Shown here: positions 17,314 to 25,661 of the stretch, one piece after another
How positions within the stretch are numbered: position 1 is the stretch's first letter
Layout of the letters: each line of letters starts with the position of its first letter
NCBI GenBank assembly: GCA_022841745.1
Contig: JALHQW010000006.1
Span: forward strand, 39,192-103,191
From: Saprospiraceae bacterium
GTDB lineage: Bacteria; Bacteroidota; Bacteroidia; Chitinophagales; Saprospiraceae
DNA length: 64,000 nt
Direction: 5' to 3'
Notes under the pieces: generated by a model
Databases searched by the model: none
The model's input: only the letters and a program-made list of their open reading frames with translations
Told to the model about the DNA's origin: nothing
Translations under genes and position numbers: made by a program

Positions 17314-19910
17314 AGCTTTTTGATTTTTGATGAATGAATCCTTTTCGTCCGCACCCAGCCCCGCACCAGCTTCTCCGCCTCCACCGCATGGAACACCACC
17401 AGCGATACAAGGATGCAGCCGCCAAGCTCCTTTAAACTCAATGCCTGCGTGGAAAATATTCCCTGCAAAGCCGGGACGTAAATCAGGGCGAGCTGCAGCC
17501 CAAACGTGAGCAGCACGGCCCATACCAGCATCGGATTGCTGAAAATGCCCATTTTGAACAGGAAAAAATGCGGGCTTCTAATGGCCATTACGTGCGCCAT
17601 TTGCGTAAAGCACAGCACGGTGAAAACATAGGTCTGCCACTTGGGGTCGTCGTGCTGTATCGCCCAGGCCTGCACACCGAGGCAGACCGCACCGATGAGC
17701 AGGCCCACCCATAGGATATGCCAACCCAGCCCGTCGGCAAAAATGCTCTCGTCGGGCTTGCGGGGCGGCAGTTGCATGATGTCCTTTTCGGCAGGTTCGG
17801 CAGCGATGGCGAGCGCTGGCAGCCCGTCGGTCACAAGGTTGACCCAGAGAATGTGGATGGGCAGCAGCGGCACGGGCAGCCCAATGAGTGGGGCAAGGAA
17901 AATTGTCCAAATCTCCCCCGTGTTTCCCGTCAGGATGTACTTGATGAACTTTCGGATATTGTCGAAAATGCGCCTGCCTTCCCGCACGGCTTTCAGGATG
18001 GTGGCAAAATTGTCGTCCAGCAGAATCATGTCGGCGGCCTCCTTCGACACGTCGGTGCCAGTGATGCCCATCGCCACACCGATGTTCGCCCGGCGCAGGG
18101 CGGGGGCATCGTTCACGCCATCACCGGTCATGGCGACGTAGTGGTGCTTGCTTTGCAAAGTTTTGACAATCAGCAGTTTCTGCTGTGGTGAAACCCTTGC
18201 ATAGACTTTTATCCGTTCGATTTTATGGGCAAATTCATGCTCCGGCATTTGCTCCAATTCAGCGCCCGTGAGCATCAAATCGGTCGGCTCGCCCAAGATG
18301 CCTATCTGCCGGGCGATGGCCGCTGCCGTTTCGGGATGGTCGCCCGTTATCATCACGGGCACGATGCCCGCCTTTCGGCAATCGGCCACGGCACGGGCGG
18401 CTTCCTTGCGGGGCGGGTCCATCATGCCCGCCAAGCCGACGCATTGCAGTTGTTTTTCGAGGTTTTCAAAATTGAGTTCAGCGGGCAATTCGTCCATTAT
18501 CCGGTATCCGTAAGCCAGCACCCGCAGGCCGTTTTGCCCCATTTTTGCCGCTTCGGCGGTCATGGCGGCTTCGTCTGCATCTTCGCAGGCTTGCAGCACG
18601 GCTTCGAGGGCGCCTTTGGTGACGACCAAGAATTTACCATCCTTCCAAGCGTGGGCCGTGGTCATCATTTTCCGCTCCGCATCAAAGGGGAGTTCCGCCT
18701 TCCTGGGGTAGTCCTTGGGCTTGGCCGCCGTTAGGTTTTCTTTGGCAAAAATGGCCAATGCCAGCTCGGTGGGGTCGCCCGTGGGGTCGCCGTCCTTGTT
18801 CTTTTTCACGTCGTGGTTGAGCGCCATGCAGAGCAGCAGGGCATCTTTTGGGGAAAGCGCCAAGTCGGTGGGCGGGCTTTCTGGCATCCAAATCTCGGTG
18901 ACGGTCATGCGGTTTTGCGTCAGCGTGCCCGTTTTGTCCGTACAAATAAAAGTGACGGAACCGAGCGTCTCCACGGCAGGCAGCTTGCGGATGAGGGCGT
19001 GTTTTTTCACCATGCGCCGAGCGCCGAGGGCAAGTGCGATGGTGACAACGGCAGGCAGCGCCTCCGGGATGCCCGCCACGGCGACGGAGATGGCGGTGAG
19101 CAGCATCTGCACTGGGTCTTCGCCCCGCAGCAGGCCCACGCCATAGATGACGATGCAGATGCCGACGACGGCGAAGGAGAGTTTTTTGGAAAAATCGGCG
19201 AGCCGCTGCTGCAAGGGCGTCGTCACGGTGTCCTCCTGCAAGAGTTGGGCAATTTTCCCGATTTCGGTCTGCATCCCCGTTTCAACGACCAGCCCTTTGC
19301 CCCGCCCATAGGCAACAATGGTGGTTTTGTAGGCCATATTGGTGCGGTCGCCGAGCGTCATTTCCTCGCTGTCCAATTTCTCGGTTTGCTTTTCCACCGC
19401 CGAGGACTCCCCGGTGAGCGATGCCTCCTCGATGCGAAGAGAGTGGGATTCCAATAGGCGAAGGTCGGCGGGCACCATGTTGCCGGTTTCGAGCACGACC
19501 ACGTCGCCGGGCACGAGTTCGGCGGCGTTTATTTCAACGGGCAAACCCTCCCGCAGCACGGTCGCCGAGGGAAGGGTCATTTTTTTCAGGGCGGCCATTG
19601 CCTTCTCCGCCCGGTACTCCTGCCAGAAGCCGACGACGGCATTCAGCACCACGATAATGAGGATGACGATGGTGTCGTTCACGTCGCCCACCACCCCCGA
19701 AATGACGGCGGCGGCCAGTAGTATCAAAATCATCGTGTCCTTGAACTGGAGGAAAAACAGGAGCCAGGTTGGTCGCTTCTTTTTTTCAATCAATTCGTTG
19801 CGACCGTGCTTCAGCAACGCCGCTGCCGATTGTGCGGCGGATAGCCCAGTGGGCTTGCTATCGGTGTTCCGAAGGGCTTCTTCTGTGGTGGTGGTATGCC
19901 AGTTTTTCAT
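17310..19910 (-). CDS. P2-type cation-transporting ATPase (calcium-pump-like)
   Basis: 866 residues. The N-terminal cation-ATPase domain is followed by an actuator with [10 protein letters not shown], the M4 motif [11 protein letters not shown], the phosphorylation site in CTDKTGTLT and the hinge [16 protein letters not shown] instead of CPC, and no N-terminal metal-binding domain, argue against a P1B copper pump. Ca2+ or Mn2+ is the expected cargo from the family. Yet it is translationally coupled to the multicopper oxidase, so an Mn2+ link is conceivable. The substrate is not determinable here. Confidence 0.92.
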   Translation of the reverse strand: MKNWHTTTTEEALRNTDSKPTGLSAAQSAAALLKHGRNELIEKKKRPTWLLFFLQFKDTMILILLAAAVISGVVGDVNDTIVILIIVVLNAVVGFWQEYRAEKAMAALKKMTLPSATVLREGLPVEINAAELVPGDVVVLETGNMVPADLRLLESHSLRIEEASLTGESSAVEKQTEKLDSEEMTLGDRTNMAYKTTIVAYGRGKGLVVETGMQTEIGKIAQLLQEDTVTTPLQQRLADFSKKLSFAVVGICIVIYGVGLLRGEDPVQMLLTAISVAVAGIPEALPAVVTIALALGARRMVKKHALIRKLPAVETLGSVTFICTDKTGTLTQNRMTVTEIWMPESPPTDLALSPKDALLLCMALNHDVKKNKDGDPTGDPTELALAIFAKENLTAAKPKDYPRKAELPFDAERKMMTTAHAWKDGKFLVVTKGALEAVLQACEDADEAAMTAEAAKMGQNGLRVLAYGYRIMDELPAELNFENLEKQLQCVGLAGMMDPPRKEAARAVADCRKAGIVPVMITGDHPETAAAIARQIGILGEPTDLMLTGAELEQMPEHEFAHKIERIKVYARVSPQQKLLIVKTLQSKHHYVAMTGDGVNDAPALRRANIGVAMGITGTDVSKEAADMILLDDNFATILKAVREGRRIFDNIRKFIKYILTGNTGEIWTIFLAPLIGLPVPLLPIHILWVNLVTDGLPALAIAAEPAEKDIMQLPPRKPDESIFADGLGWHILWVGLLIGAVCLGVQAWAIQHDDPKWQTYVFTVLCFTQMAHVMAIRSPHFFLFKMGIFSNPMLVWAVLLTFGLQLALIYVPALQGIFSTQALSLKELGGCILVSLVVFHAVEAEKLVRGWVRTKRIHSSKIKKL

Positions 19911-19940
19911 TGTGATTTTGGGTAAAACGCATTTCCAAAA

Positions 19941-20750
19941 CTATTTTTTTATCCAGTCATATTTAATGGTTTTTACCTTGAATTTTGCATAACAAAAATC
20001 ACCTTTTTCCAGCAGCCACGATACTTTCCCCAGTATCGGTATCACCATCCCATCCCTGTTATGGTATTCCGAAAATTGGCAAAGCCATGCTTCCCGCTTG
20101 CCTTCGCTCATAAACCGCTGCGTCTCCATCTGCACAATCTCGCCGATTTCGTTGAACAAGACGGTAAATGAAAACGACACGTCTTTATAGTTAAAATTCA
20201 GTTTTGCGGTCTTTTCACCCATTGCCGACCAAGCCAGCCATTGGTTGGGCAGCAGGTTAGTCGGGAACCACACGCTTTCGGCCAGCCAACGTTGCAGCTC
20301 GCCTTCGTTGAAGTTTTCGCCCTTGCTGTCCGCCACTTTGAAGAATGAGAAAATCCAGGCCACCAACCGCCCCGATTCATTTATATAGCTGTCGAAAGCG
20401 GTGAAAAACCTGGTCGAGCCTTTCCAGATAAAACCGGGCTTTGGGGTGGTGAAATACTGCTCGCCCTCAATGTCAAGCCATGCTTTGTCAGGCCCCATTT
20501 TGAACTGCCCTCCGTGGGTCAGGCCGACTTGGTTGATATATTTTTGCCCGATTTTCAAAACATGTTTGAAGTAGCGCTGGACGGGTTCGGGCAAGCCATC
20601 CAATTGGCGGAGGTTGAATATTCGACTCCTGTCGGGGTTCGGCTGGGCAAGGAGTGTTTTAGCTTCCTTGTTAAAATGGTTGGACAGGTAAATTCTTCCA
20701 ATGATGAATATGAGCGCAATTGTTCCAAGAATGGCGAGAAGGATGAACAT
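19941..20750 (-). CDS. DUF6544-like membrane-anchored protein
   Basis: 269 residues. One N-terminal membrane helix (about 2-22) is followed by a soluble beta-rich domain. LPEPVQRYFKHVLKIGQ at about 53-69 is the segment that led me to the DUF6920/DUF6544 group, recognised from memory and not certain. No catalytic residues are evident. It ends 30 nt before the ATPase gene and starts 36 nt after the YceI-like gene, so all may be one transcript. Confidence 0.65.
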   Translation of the reverse strand: MFILLAILGTIALIFIIGRIYLSNHFNKEAKTLLAQPNPDRSRIFNLRQLDGLPEPVQRYFKHVLKIGQKYINQVGLTHGGQFKMGPDKAWLDIEGEQYFTTPKPGFIWKGSTRFFTAFDSYINESGRLVAWIFSFFKVADSKGENFNEGELQRWLAESVWFPTNLLPNQWLAWSAMGEKTAKLNFNYKDVSFSFTVLFNEIGEIVQMETQRFMSEGKREAWLCQFSEYHNRDGMVIPILGKVSWLLEKGDFCYAKFKVKTIKYDWIKK

Positions 20751-20786
20751 AGGATTTGATGATTGTTTGCAGATATTGGAGTATGG

Positions 20787-21737
20787 CTATTTCGTTTTAT
20801 CCAGTACGAAATCGAATTTCACCGTTATCTCGTCCCCTACTTTTATGGTGCCCAACATCATGACAGGCGGCTTCATGTTGAAGTCGGTCATCTTTAGTTT
20901 CTTGGAAACCGACAACTGCAAATCGCCATTGGGCAGCTCGATGCCGATTGCAGAAAGCGACACGGGTTGGGTGATGCCCGCCATGGCCAGTTGACCGGAT
21001 GCTTCAATGGTGACTGCATGAGATGGTTCTATTTTCACTACCGCATTGCTAAAAGTATAGACGATATTGGGGTGCTTGTCCGACTTGAATGTTTCATAGG
21101 TTTTGTCGTCCATTTTTTTCCCTTCTTTGCTCTTAATCCCTTTTACGGCAATTTTTATTTCCACGTCTTTAATCGAAACAAGCTCATTGTTTTTGGTATT
21201 AAAAGCGCCTTTCCCTTCCATTTTGGTGACCTTCGATTCCCAATCATGCAGCGATGATGTGCCATGTACCACGGCCTTTGCCGATTTTAATGAAAACTCT
21301 GCCGACTTTGTGTGTGCAGCAGCAGTTGGCACCTTTTCGGCAGTCGGTGTCGGCAACTTTTCAGCAGCAGCAGTTGGCACCTTTTCGGCAGTCGGTGTCG
21401 GCAACTTTTCAGCAGCAGCAGTTGGCGGTGGCTTGGGGGTTGATTTGGGTTTTGTCGAAGTTGCCTTTGCAGCGGCTTTGGTTTTCTGTGCCTTGCTGGA
21501 AGGTGCTTTTGGTTTAGGTGCGGCTGTTTTATCGGCGATAGATGGTTCCTTTATCGCTGATGTATCCAATGCCATGGCAATTGTATCCAAGCTCGGCACA
21601 GTCGAAGTTGTTTCAATGGGAATATCAGGCGCATTAGTTGCAATTTTATTATTGCTACCATCGGAGGTGCATTTCGCAAGCGCTAAAAAGCAAAAAAGCA
21701 CACCTGCCAGGGCATAAAAAAGACATTCTTTTTTCAT
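20787..21737 (-). CDS. YceI-family lipoprotein with Ala/Pro/Lys-rich linker
   Basis: 316 residues. A lipoprotein signal ends near Cys23 (LALAKC). A low-complexity linker (about 70-145) of Lys, Ala and Pro includes two 16-residue repeats (TAAAEKLPTPTAEKVP). The C-terminal half is a YceI lipid-binding domain (VVHGTSSLHDWESKVTKMEG, YTFSNAVVKIE, AGITQPVSLS). YceI proteins bind isoprenoid-type lipids in the periplasm; the linker may span periplasmic distance. A second, linker-free YceI protein lies at 24040-24636. Confidence 0.88.
   Translation of the reverse strand: MKKECLFYALAGVLFCFLALAKCTSDGSNNKIATNAPDIPIETTSTVPSLDTIAMALDTSAIKEPSIADKTAAPKPKAPSSKAQKTKAAAKATSTKPKSTPKPPPTAAAEKLPTPTAEKVPTAAAEKLPTPTAEKVPTAAAHTKSAEFSLKSAKAVVHGTSSLHDWESKVTKMEGKGAFNTKNNELVSIKDVEIKIAVKGIKSKEGKKMDDKTYETFKSDKHPNIVYTFSNAVVKIEPSHAVTIEASGQLAMAGITQPVSLSAIGIELPNGDLQLSVSKKLKMTDFNMKPPVMMLGTIKVGDEITVKFDFVLDKTK
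21310..21425 (-). repeat. 48-bp in-frame tandem repeat in the YceI linker
   Basis: A unit of 48 bp (16 codons, TAAAEKLPTPTAEKVP) occurs twice in a row and part of a third time. Copy-number change would keep the frame and only alter linker length. Confidence 0.85.
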
Positions 21738-21833
21738 TGCGTATTTGTCTTTAAATTTTAGATGTTACATAGTGCTGAAAGTCCATCTCCTTCTGGATTA
21801 GTAGGTGTGATTGCCGAAGCCACAAGCTAATAA

Positions 21834-21873
21834 AGCCATTGGCCAACGCGTTTTGGGGCGTTGACCAGTGGCT
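21834..21873. terminator. Hairpin after the helical lipoprotein gene
   Basis: The arms 21834-21849 and 21858-21873 pair over 16 bp with two G-U-compatible mismatches. It begins 10 nt beyond the stop codon of the gene at 21883-22545. Confidence 0.65.
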
Positions 21874-21882
21874 CATAAGCCC

Positions 21883-22545
21883 CTAAAATTTATCTGGAAA
21901 CTGTAGGGCAATCCCTTCGGAAAGCATGTCTGACATCATCATCAACTCATCGTAAACCTTATCGTAGGCAACTACATCAGCGGCATAGTCCCCCGATAAA
22001 CGGGCAGTCGCTTCTTCCAAGGTCAAGTCCAAATGTGTCTTCATCATGGCCTTCCAGTCTGCAAGTTTCCAATTATCTGGATTGGCATCATTCAGGAAGG
22101 CGGCTATTTCGTCACCGTTCACGTACCAACTGACAAGGGCTGCATTGTATGCTGGTGTATTATCGTCCTTGGCGGCTGTAAGCAATTCAGCGGCAAGGAC
22201 AATATGTTCTTTGAGCAACACGGTCAGGGTGTCGCCGGCAGCATTGCCATAATAAGGTTTGATGGCTTCGCCCAAGTCCACTTGATTTTTCAGGAGGCGA
22301 TTGACGGCTTCCGTTGTTCCGGGCGCCCCATCCACGATGTTGATAATCACGTTGCGGGTCCATAGCGCATGGTCGCTCCACAATACGCGCATCTCAGCGT
22401 TTAGGGCCTGAAACTTTGCGCTGTCGAGCGGCGCATCGTCGTCTTTGTCGCAGCCCTGCATGGTGAAAAGCGCTACTGCCATTGCCAGCAGCAAGGTGGT
22501 TGTTTTCAGGATGCTTCGTTTTAGCATCTTTAATTTGTTCGACAT
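21883..22545 (-). CDS. Conserved helical lipoprotein of unknown function
   Basis: 220 residues with a lipoprotein signal ending at Cys32 (TMQGC). The rest is mainly helical, with WSDHALWTRNVIINIVDG, LKNQVDLGEAIKPYYG and EHIVLAAELLTAAK followed by a C-terminal SDMLSEGIALQFPDKF. I recall similar uncharacterised proteins in other phyla but no function. The regular helices and His/Glu/Asp pattern could form a four-helix bundle, which is inference. It has a regulon promoter 58 nt upstream and a hairpin after its stop. Confidence 0.7.
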   Translation of the reverse strand: MSNKLKMLKRSILKTTTLLLAMAVALFTMQGCDKDDDAPLDSAKFQALNAEMRVLWSDHALWTRNVIINIVDGAPGTTEAVNRLLKNQVDLGEAIKPYYGNAAGDTLTVLLKEHIVLAAELLTAAKDDNTPAYNAALVSWYVNGDEIAAFLNDANPDNWKLADWKAMMKTHLDLTLEEATARLSGDYAADVVAYDKVYDELMMMSDMLSEGIALQFPDKF

Positions 22546-22603
22546 TCTTTTGATTTTATTTTCCGCACCTGGCGGAACAGGGATGAAAATTTTTCATCAA
22601 ATA

Positions 22604-22668
22604 CAAAGTTGGGTATGTTATAGCCTGAAAGCTTTATACTTTTCAGAAGGAGAATTACATCTTTCACA
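22604..22668 (-). promoter_or_regulatory. Shared two-box promoter (copy 7), upstream of the helical lipoprotein
   Basis: Minus strand: TGTGAAAGATGTAA, 15 nt, GTATAA (22639-22634), 26 nt, TTTG (22607-22604). The start codon is 58 nt downstream. Confidence 0.72.
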
Positions 22669-22690
22669 CGACACGGAGTGCAGTGAAAAA

Positions 22691-23128
22691 TCATATTTTT
22701 TCCACCGCAAACCCGGCCATCCTGGCCAGCACATAAGACCCAATCAAGCTGACCATAAGCCCCTCCGCCAGGATAAAAAGGCTGGCAGAATAAGGGTTTA
22801 GGTATTCCGTCATTTGGGAGTTTTGGAGGATGGTTTCCATCAACGCAGGATTGAGCAACAGGAAAATGGTCATAAACAAGGCGAACACTCCTACACCAAT
22901 GGCAGAAGCCCACATACCTTGTATCACGCCCAGCATATAGTTTTCGATGCTTTCCGGGTGTTGCGCATAATATGCCCTGATAGCTATATGCAGGAACCCA
23001 AGCTGGATGATGCCGTTGAAAACACGGAATTCGGTGAGGTGCCCATAGCCCAGGGCATAAAGCGCCAAAAAATAAGCAATAAACCCGGCTGCCATCAACA
23101 GCCCCATTTTGATTGAATTCGTGCGCAT
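22691..23128 (-). CDS. DUF4199-like membrane protein
   Basis: 145 residues from the ATG at 23128 (MRTNSIKMGLLMAAGF); the frame is open farther upstream, but that part overlaps the Dps 3' end. Four hydrophobic helices are visible. The N-terminal pattern and size fit the Bacteroidota DUF4199 family, with moderate confidence. Its function is unknown. It follows dps by 25 nt and may share its transcript. Confidence 0.6.
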   Translation of the reverse strand: MRTNSIKMGLLMAAGFIAYFLALYALGYGHLTEFRVFNGIIQLGFLHIAIRAYYAQHPESIENYMLGVIQGMWASAIGVGVFALFMTIFLLLNPALMETILQNSQMTEYLNPYSASLFILAEGLMVSLIGSYVLARMAGFAVEKI

Positions 23129-23153
23129 GGTGGGCGTATTTATTGAATGAAAA

Positions 23154-23627
23154 TCAGTTGAGGTACCTTCTGAGCACCCAAGCCGCAGTTTCGTGCTGTT
23201 GGAGAAATCCCGTGAGCAAGTCGGCGGTGCCTGCATCGTTGTTTTTATTGGCGCAGGTTTCTATGTCCTTCCGCAGTTCTACCGCCACCGATTCATGGTC
23301 GCCGAGCAGTTCCTTTAGCATGTCTTTTTGCGAAGGGTACTTGCCCGGAGACTCTTTCAGCCGGGCGAGGTCGGCAAATTCCTTCATGGTGCCGATGGTT
23401 TTGCTGCCCAATTTATTGATGCGCTCTGCCACCAAATCAATGGTTTCTTCCAGTTCGGTGTACTGGGCCTGGAACAGTTTGTGGAGTTCCATGAAGCTCT
23501 CGCCGGAGACGTTCCAATGGAATTTCCGGGTTTTGATGTAAAGGGTCATTTCATCGCCCAACAGGGCGGAAAGCAGCTTGGCGCTTTTATCCAAGTGCTT
23601 TTCTGTGATGCCGATGGCTGGTTTCAT
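23154..23627 (-). CDS. dps: Dps-family ferritin (DNA protection during starvation)
   Basis: 157 residues. The intersubunit ferroxidase ligands are H37 (KFHWNV), H49 (ELHKLF), D64 and E68 (ETIDLVAERI). Dps forms a 12-subunit shell that oxidises Fe(II) with peroxide and shields DNA. The start overlaps the stop of the upstream 134-residue gene by 4 nt (ATGA). It is the third gene of a YceI, 134-residue protein, Dps unit. Confidence 0.95.
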   Translation of the reverse strand: MKPAIGITEKHLDKSAKLLSALLGDEMTLYIKTRKFHWNVSGESFMELHKLFQAQYTELEETIDLVAERINKLGSKTIGTMKEFADLARLKESPGKYPSQKDMLKELLGDHESVAVELRKDIETCANKNNDAGTADLLTGFLQQHETAAWVLRRYLN

Positions 23628-24028
23628 GATTGTAATATGGGTTTTAATGTTTTTGAAAAATAGGCTTTTACAAAGGCATGCTGCTGGTTCTCCGTCATTT
23701 TATCGGCAGTCAGCACGTCGATTTTGACGCCCTCAAAGCGGTGGTCGGCACGGAGCAGGTTGAACAATTCCGTCTTCGCATCCGTCGGGCCGAAAAGCAG
23801 TACCGTTTCATAGCTGCGGATGACGTCGCCCAACTGGAGGTAGTAGCCATTTTGCAATTGCTGCTCCTTGTTGTGCATTAGGTTTTCGCTGTGGGATATG
23901 CGAAGTCGCTTTTCACGGTTCGTGAATTTGGATTCAATGCTTTTTGTCTCCATCGAATCAGGGGAGTACTCCATGATATGGGCGCTTGAATGGTCCATCC
24001 AAATGCCCAGGCAGGTTGATTTTGTCAT
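23624..24028 (-). CDS. Hypothetical protein with release-factor-like (baeRF-type) look
   Basis: 134 residues, no signal peptide. The N-terminal strand CLGIWMDHSSAHIMEY and the segment VLLFGPTDAKTELFNLL followed by GVKIDVLTADKMTENQ resemble the eRF1/pelota-like domains found in bacterial stress operons. I recognise the pattern, not a named family. It is coupled to dps by a 4-nt overlap and follows the YceI gene by 11 nt. Confidence 0.6.
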   Translation of the reverse strand: MTKSTCLGIWMDHSSAHIMEYSPDSMETKSIESKFTNREKRLRISHSENLMHNKEQQLQNGYYLQLGDVIRSYETVLLFGPTDAKTELFNLLRADHRFEGVKIDVLTADKMTENQQHAFVKAYFSKTLKPILQS

Positions 24029-24039
24029 TGTCTTTTTTT

Positions 24040-24636
24040 TTAGCTGCGTTCTACTGCGATATTGCCTTCCAGTTCCATTTTCAAGTCTTTAAAGCCGATA
24101 TTGATTAGTTCCACGTCACAAGAAATAGCCACTTCTTCGCTCACCAACAAGCCGCCAGCTTCGAGGACTTTGTTCCATTCCAGCCCCCAGTCCTTGCGGT
24201 TGATGGTGCCTTTTACGGTAAATCCGGCTCTTTCCTTTCCCGAAGGGTCGTTCGCCAAGCCACCGAAGTGCAATTCTAGTTTTATCCGCTTGGAAATGCC
24301 CATCATCGTCAGCTCACCCCATAGCTCATACATGCCAGGGCCGGGTACATCCGACTTGTCCATCGTGCTGGCCGTGAACCTTATTTGGGGATGGACTTCG
24401 GAATTGAAGAAATCCTCGCTTTTCAGGTGCTCGTCACGCCCGGCATCGCCCGTCGAAACGGAGGAGGTGTCCATCCAAACATCAATTTCGGCGTTGGTGA
24501 AATCCTTTCCCGTGGTATAAATGCTTGCGTCGAATACCTTGAAAACGCCCCTGATATGGGAAATCATCAAGTGCCTAACCTTGAAGGCAATCTCGCTGTG
24601 CGCTTGGTCAATTGACCATTTGATTTGTTCTGTCAT
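24040..24636 (-). CDS. YceI-family protein (cytoplasmic form)
   Basis: 198 residues, no signal peptide. It opens with WSIDQAHSEIAFKVRHLMIS, the YceI start; FDASIYTTGKDFTNAEIDV and the lipocalin-like barrel follow, ending in the VELINIGFKDL region. YceI proteins bind polyisoprenoid lipids; forms without a signal are found in stress operons. It is the first gene of the dps unit. Confidence 0.92.
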   Translation of the reverse strand: MTEQIKWSIDQAHSEIAFKVRHLMISHIRGVFKVFDASIYTTGKDFTNAEIDVWMDTSSVSTGDAGRDEHLKSEDFFNSEVHPQIRFTASTMDKSDVPGPGMYELWGELTMMGISKRIKLELHFGGLANDPSGKERAGFTVKGTINRKDWGLEWNKVLEAGGLLVSEEVAISCDVELINIGFKDLKMELEGNIAVERS

Positions 24637-24652
24637 GATTTGATTTTTAATT

Positions 24653-24772
24653 TTAATTGCATTGCCCCAATACCAACCAGATTATAATAAAAACGACGAT
24701 GGTGCCTATGCAGCCGCCGCCCTATTTACTGGCACCGTAACCGGAGATTAAGCCTCTGAACAGGTTGTTCAT
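24653..24772 (-). pseudogene. Tiny membrane protein with one in-frame TAG
   Basis: From the ATG at 24772 the frame reads MNNLFRGLISGYGASK, then TAG at codon 17 (24724-24722), then GGGCIGTIVVFIIIWLVLGQ up to a TAA at 24653. The whole resembles the 40-residue Gly/Cys-plus-one-helix proteins common in Bacteroidota, where the stop position is usually a residue such as Leu. One base change explains the stop. Otherwise the gene looks intact, so the mutation is recent, a sequencing error or recoded. Confidence 0.55.
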
Positions 24773-24819
24773 ACCTCAGTTTTTTTATCAGGATTCATTA
24801 GGATTGCTGAGCGAAGTAG

Positions 24820-24853
24820 CCGTTGGCACAATGCGAAAACCAAGTGCCAACGG
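24820..24853. terminator. 10-bp hairpin downstream of the 230-residue secreted protein
   Basis: The arms CCGTTGGCAC (24820-24829) and GTGCCAACGG (24844-24853) are exact complements with a 14-nt loop. They lie 26 nt past the stop at 24880. Confidence 0.65.
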
Positions 24854-24879
24854 ACTCAACACCAGTAAGTTAGCACATT

Positions 24880-25572
24880 TTACTTGATTTTGGCTTTCTC
24901 TTTCTTCATCTTCATGCCGACATGGCCGGGCATTTTAGCCTCAACATCACTGTCCGCCGTATTGGTCATTTTGCCAAAGCCAATTTTTTTCATGTAAGGA
25001 GAAACCTTCCCGGCCATGCTGTCCATGTGGGTCTTTGCAAAGAAACTGCGTGCCTGTTCTGGGGTACGAACGTTCTTGATGACGTCGTGCGCCAGGTTGC
25101 AGGCCAGAAAGTTGTTTGCCTCGCTATTGCATGTGGCAGTCATGGTACCCATGGTGCGGTTCAAAGAGATGCTGCCGTCAAACCTGGCGATGTCGTCAAA
25201 TTTGCTGGTAGGTACCTTGTAATAGAGCACCGATTCCATCACGTCCACGTGCGGCATGGGGAAATCGTGGGGTAAGGCGACGGCATACACGATGATTTGC
25301 TTCCAAGGCCCTTTGTTGTGCCAAATCATCCTGGTTGCAGTGGTTTCATCCGGTTCGCCATATTTGCCTTTCGTTTCCGCAATGGCTTTTTGAGAGTCCT
25401 CCGACCATTCCACAGGGGCTGTTGCCGTATTTGGGATGCCGCTGGTAGCATTGCTCATAAAGGGCACAACGGTTTGGGCCTTTACCTCAAGCGCATCCTG
25501 CGCTAAAGAACTCAGCGTAAAAGATGAAACCAGGACAAAGGCCATGGCCAGTTTAAATGTGAGATTTTTCAT
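24880..25572 (-). CDS. Secreted protein of unknown function
   Basis: 230 residues. The signal peptide ends near SSLAQD. The mature protein contains TRMIWHNKGPWKQIIVYAV and PHDFPMPHVDVMESVLYYKVP, then a helical part and a Lys-rich C-terminus (GMKMKKEKAKIK). I do not recognise a family. The several Met/His-containing segments (PMPHVD, MPGHVGMKM) are compatible with metal contact but not specific. It has a hairpin after the stop and a poor match to the shared promoter upstream. Confidence 0.7.
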   Translation of the reverse strand: MKNLTFKLAMAFVLVSSFTLSSLAQDALEVKAQTVVPFMSNATSGIPNTATAPVEWSEDSQKAIAETKGKYGEPDETTATRMIWHNKGPWKQIIVYAVALPHDFPMPHVDVMESVLYYKVPTSKFDDIARFDGSISLNRTMGTMTATCNSEANNFLACNLAHDVIKNVRTPEQARSFFAKTHMDSMAGKVSPYMKKIGFGKMTNTADSDVEAKMPGHVGMKMKKEKAKIK

Positions 25573-25661
25573 GATTTATTTTAAAAAAGTTTAAAAGGAA
25601 AATGCTTTGATGGCATTATGAGGTCATTTATATCAGCTGCCCACAGGTTTTTAATCATCCC

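Noticed and set aside
17314-17523. N-terminal extension of the multicopper oxidase
   Set aside because: The signal peptide starts at 17313; the upstream part overlaps the ATPase and is Gly/Ala/Arg-rich antisense-like sequence.
17310-19910. Copper-exporting P1B ATPase, as the copper neighbours suggest
   Set aside because: The M4 motif is PEALP rather than CPC, and no heavy-metal-binding N-terminal domain is present.
25598-25661. Possible tenth copy of the shared promoter before the gene at 24880-25572
   Set aside because: A TTATAT box lies at the right distance, but the first box matches at about half its positions and the -7 end is TTTC.
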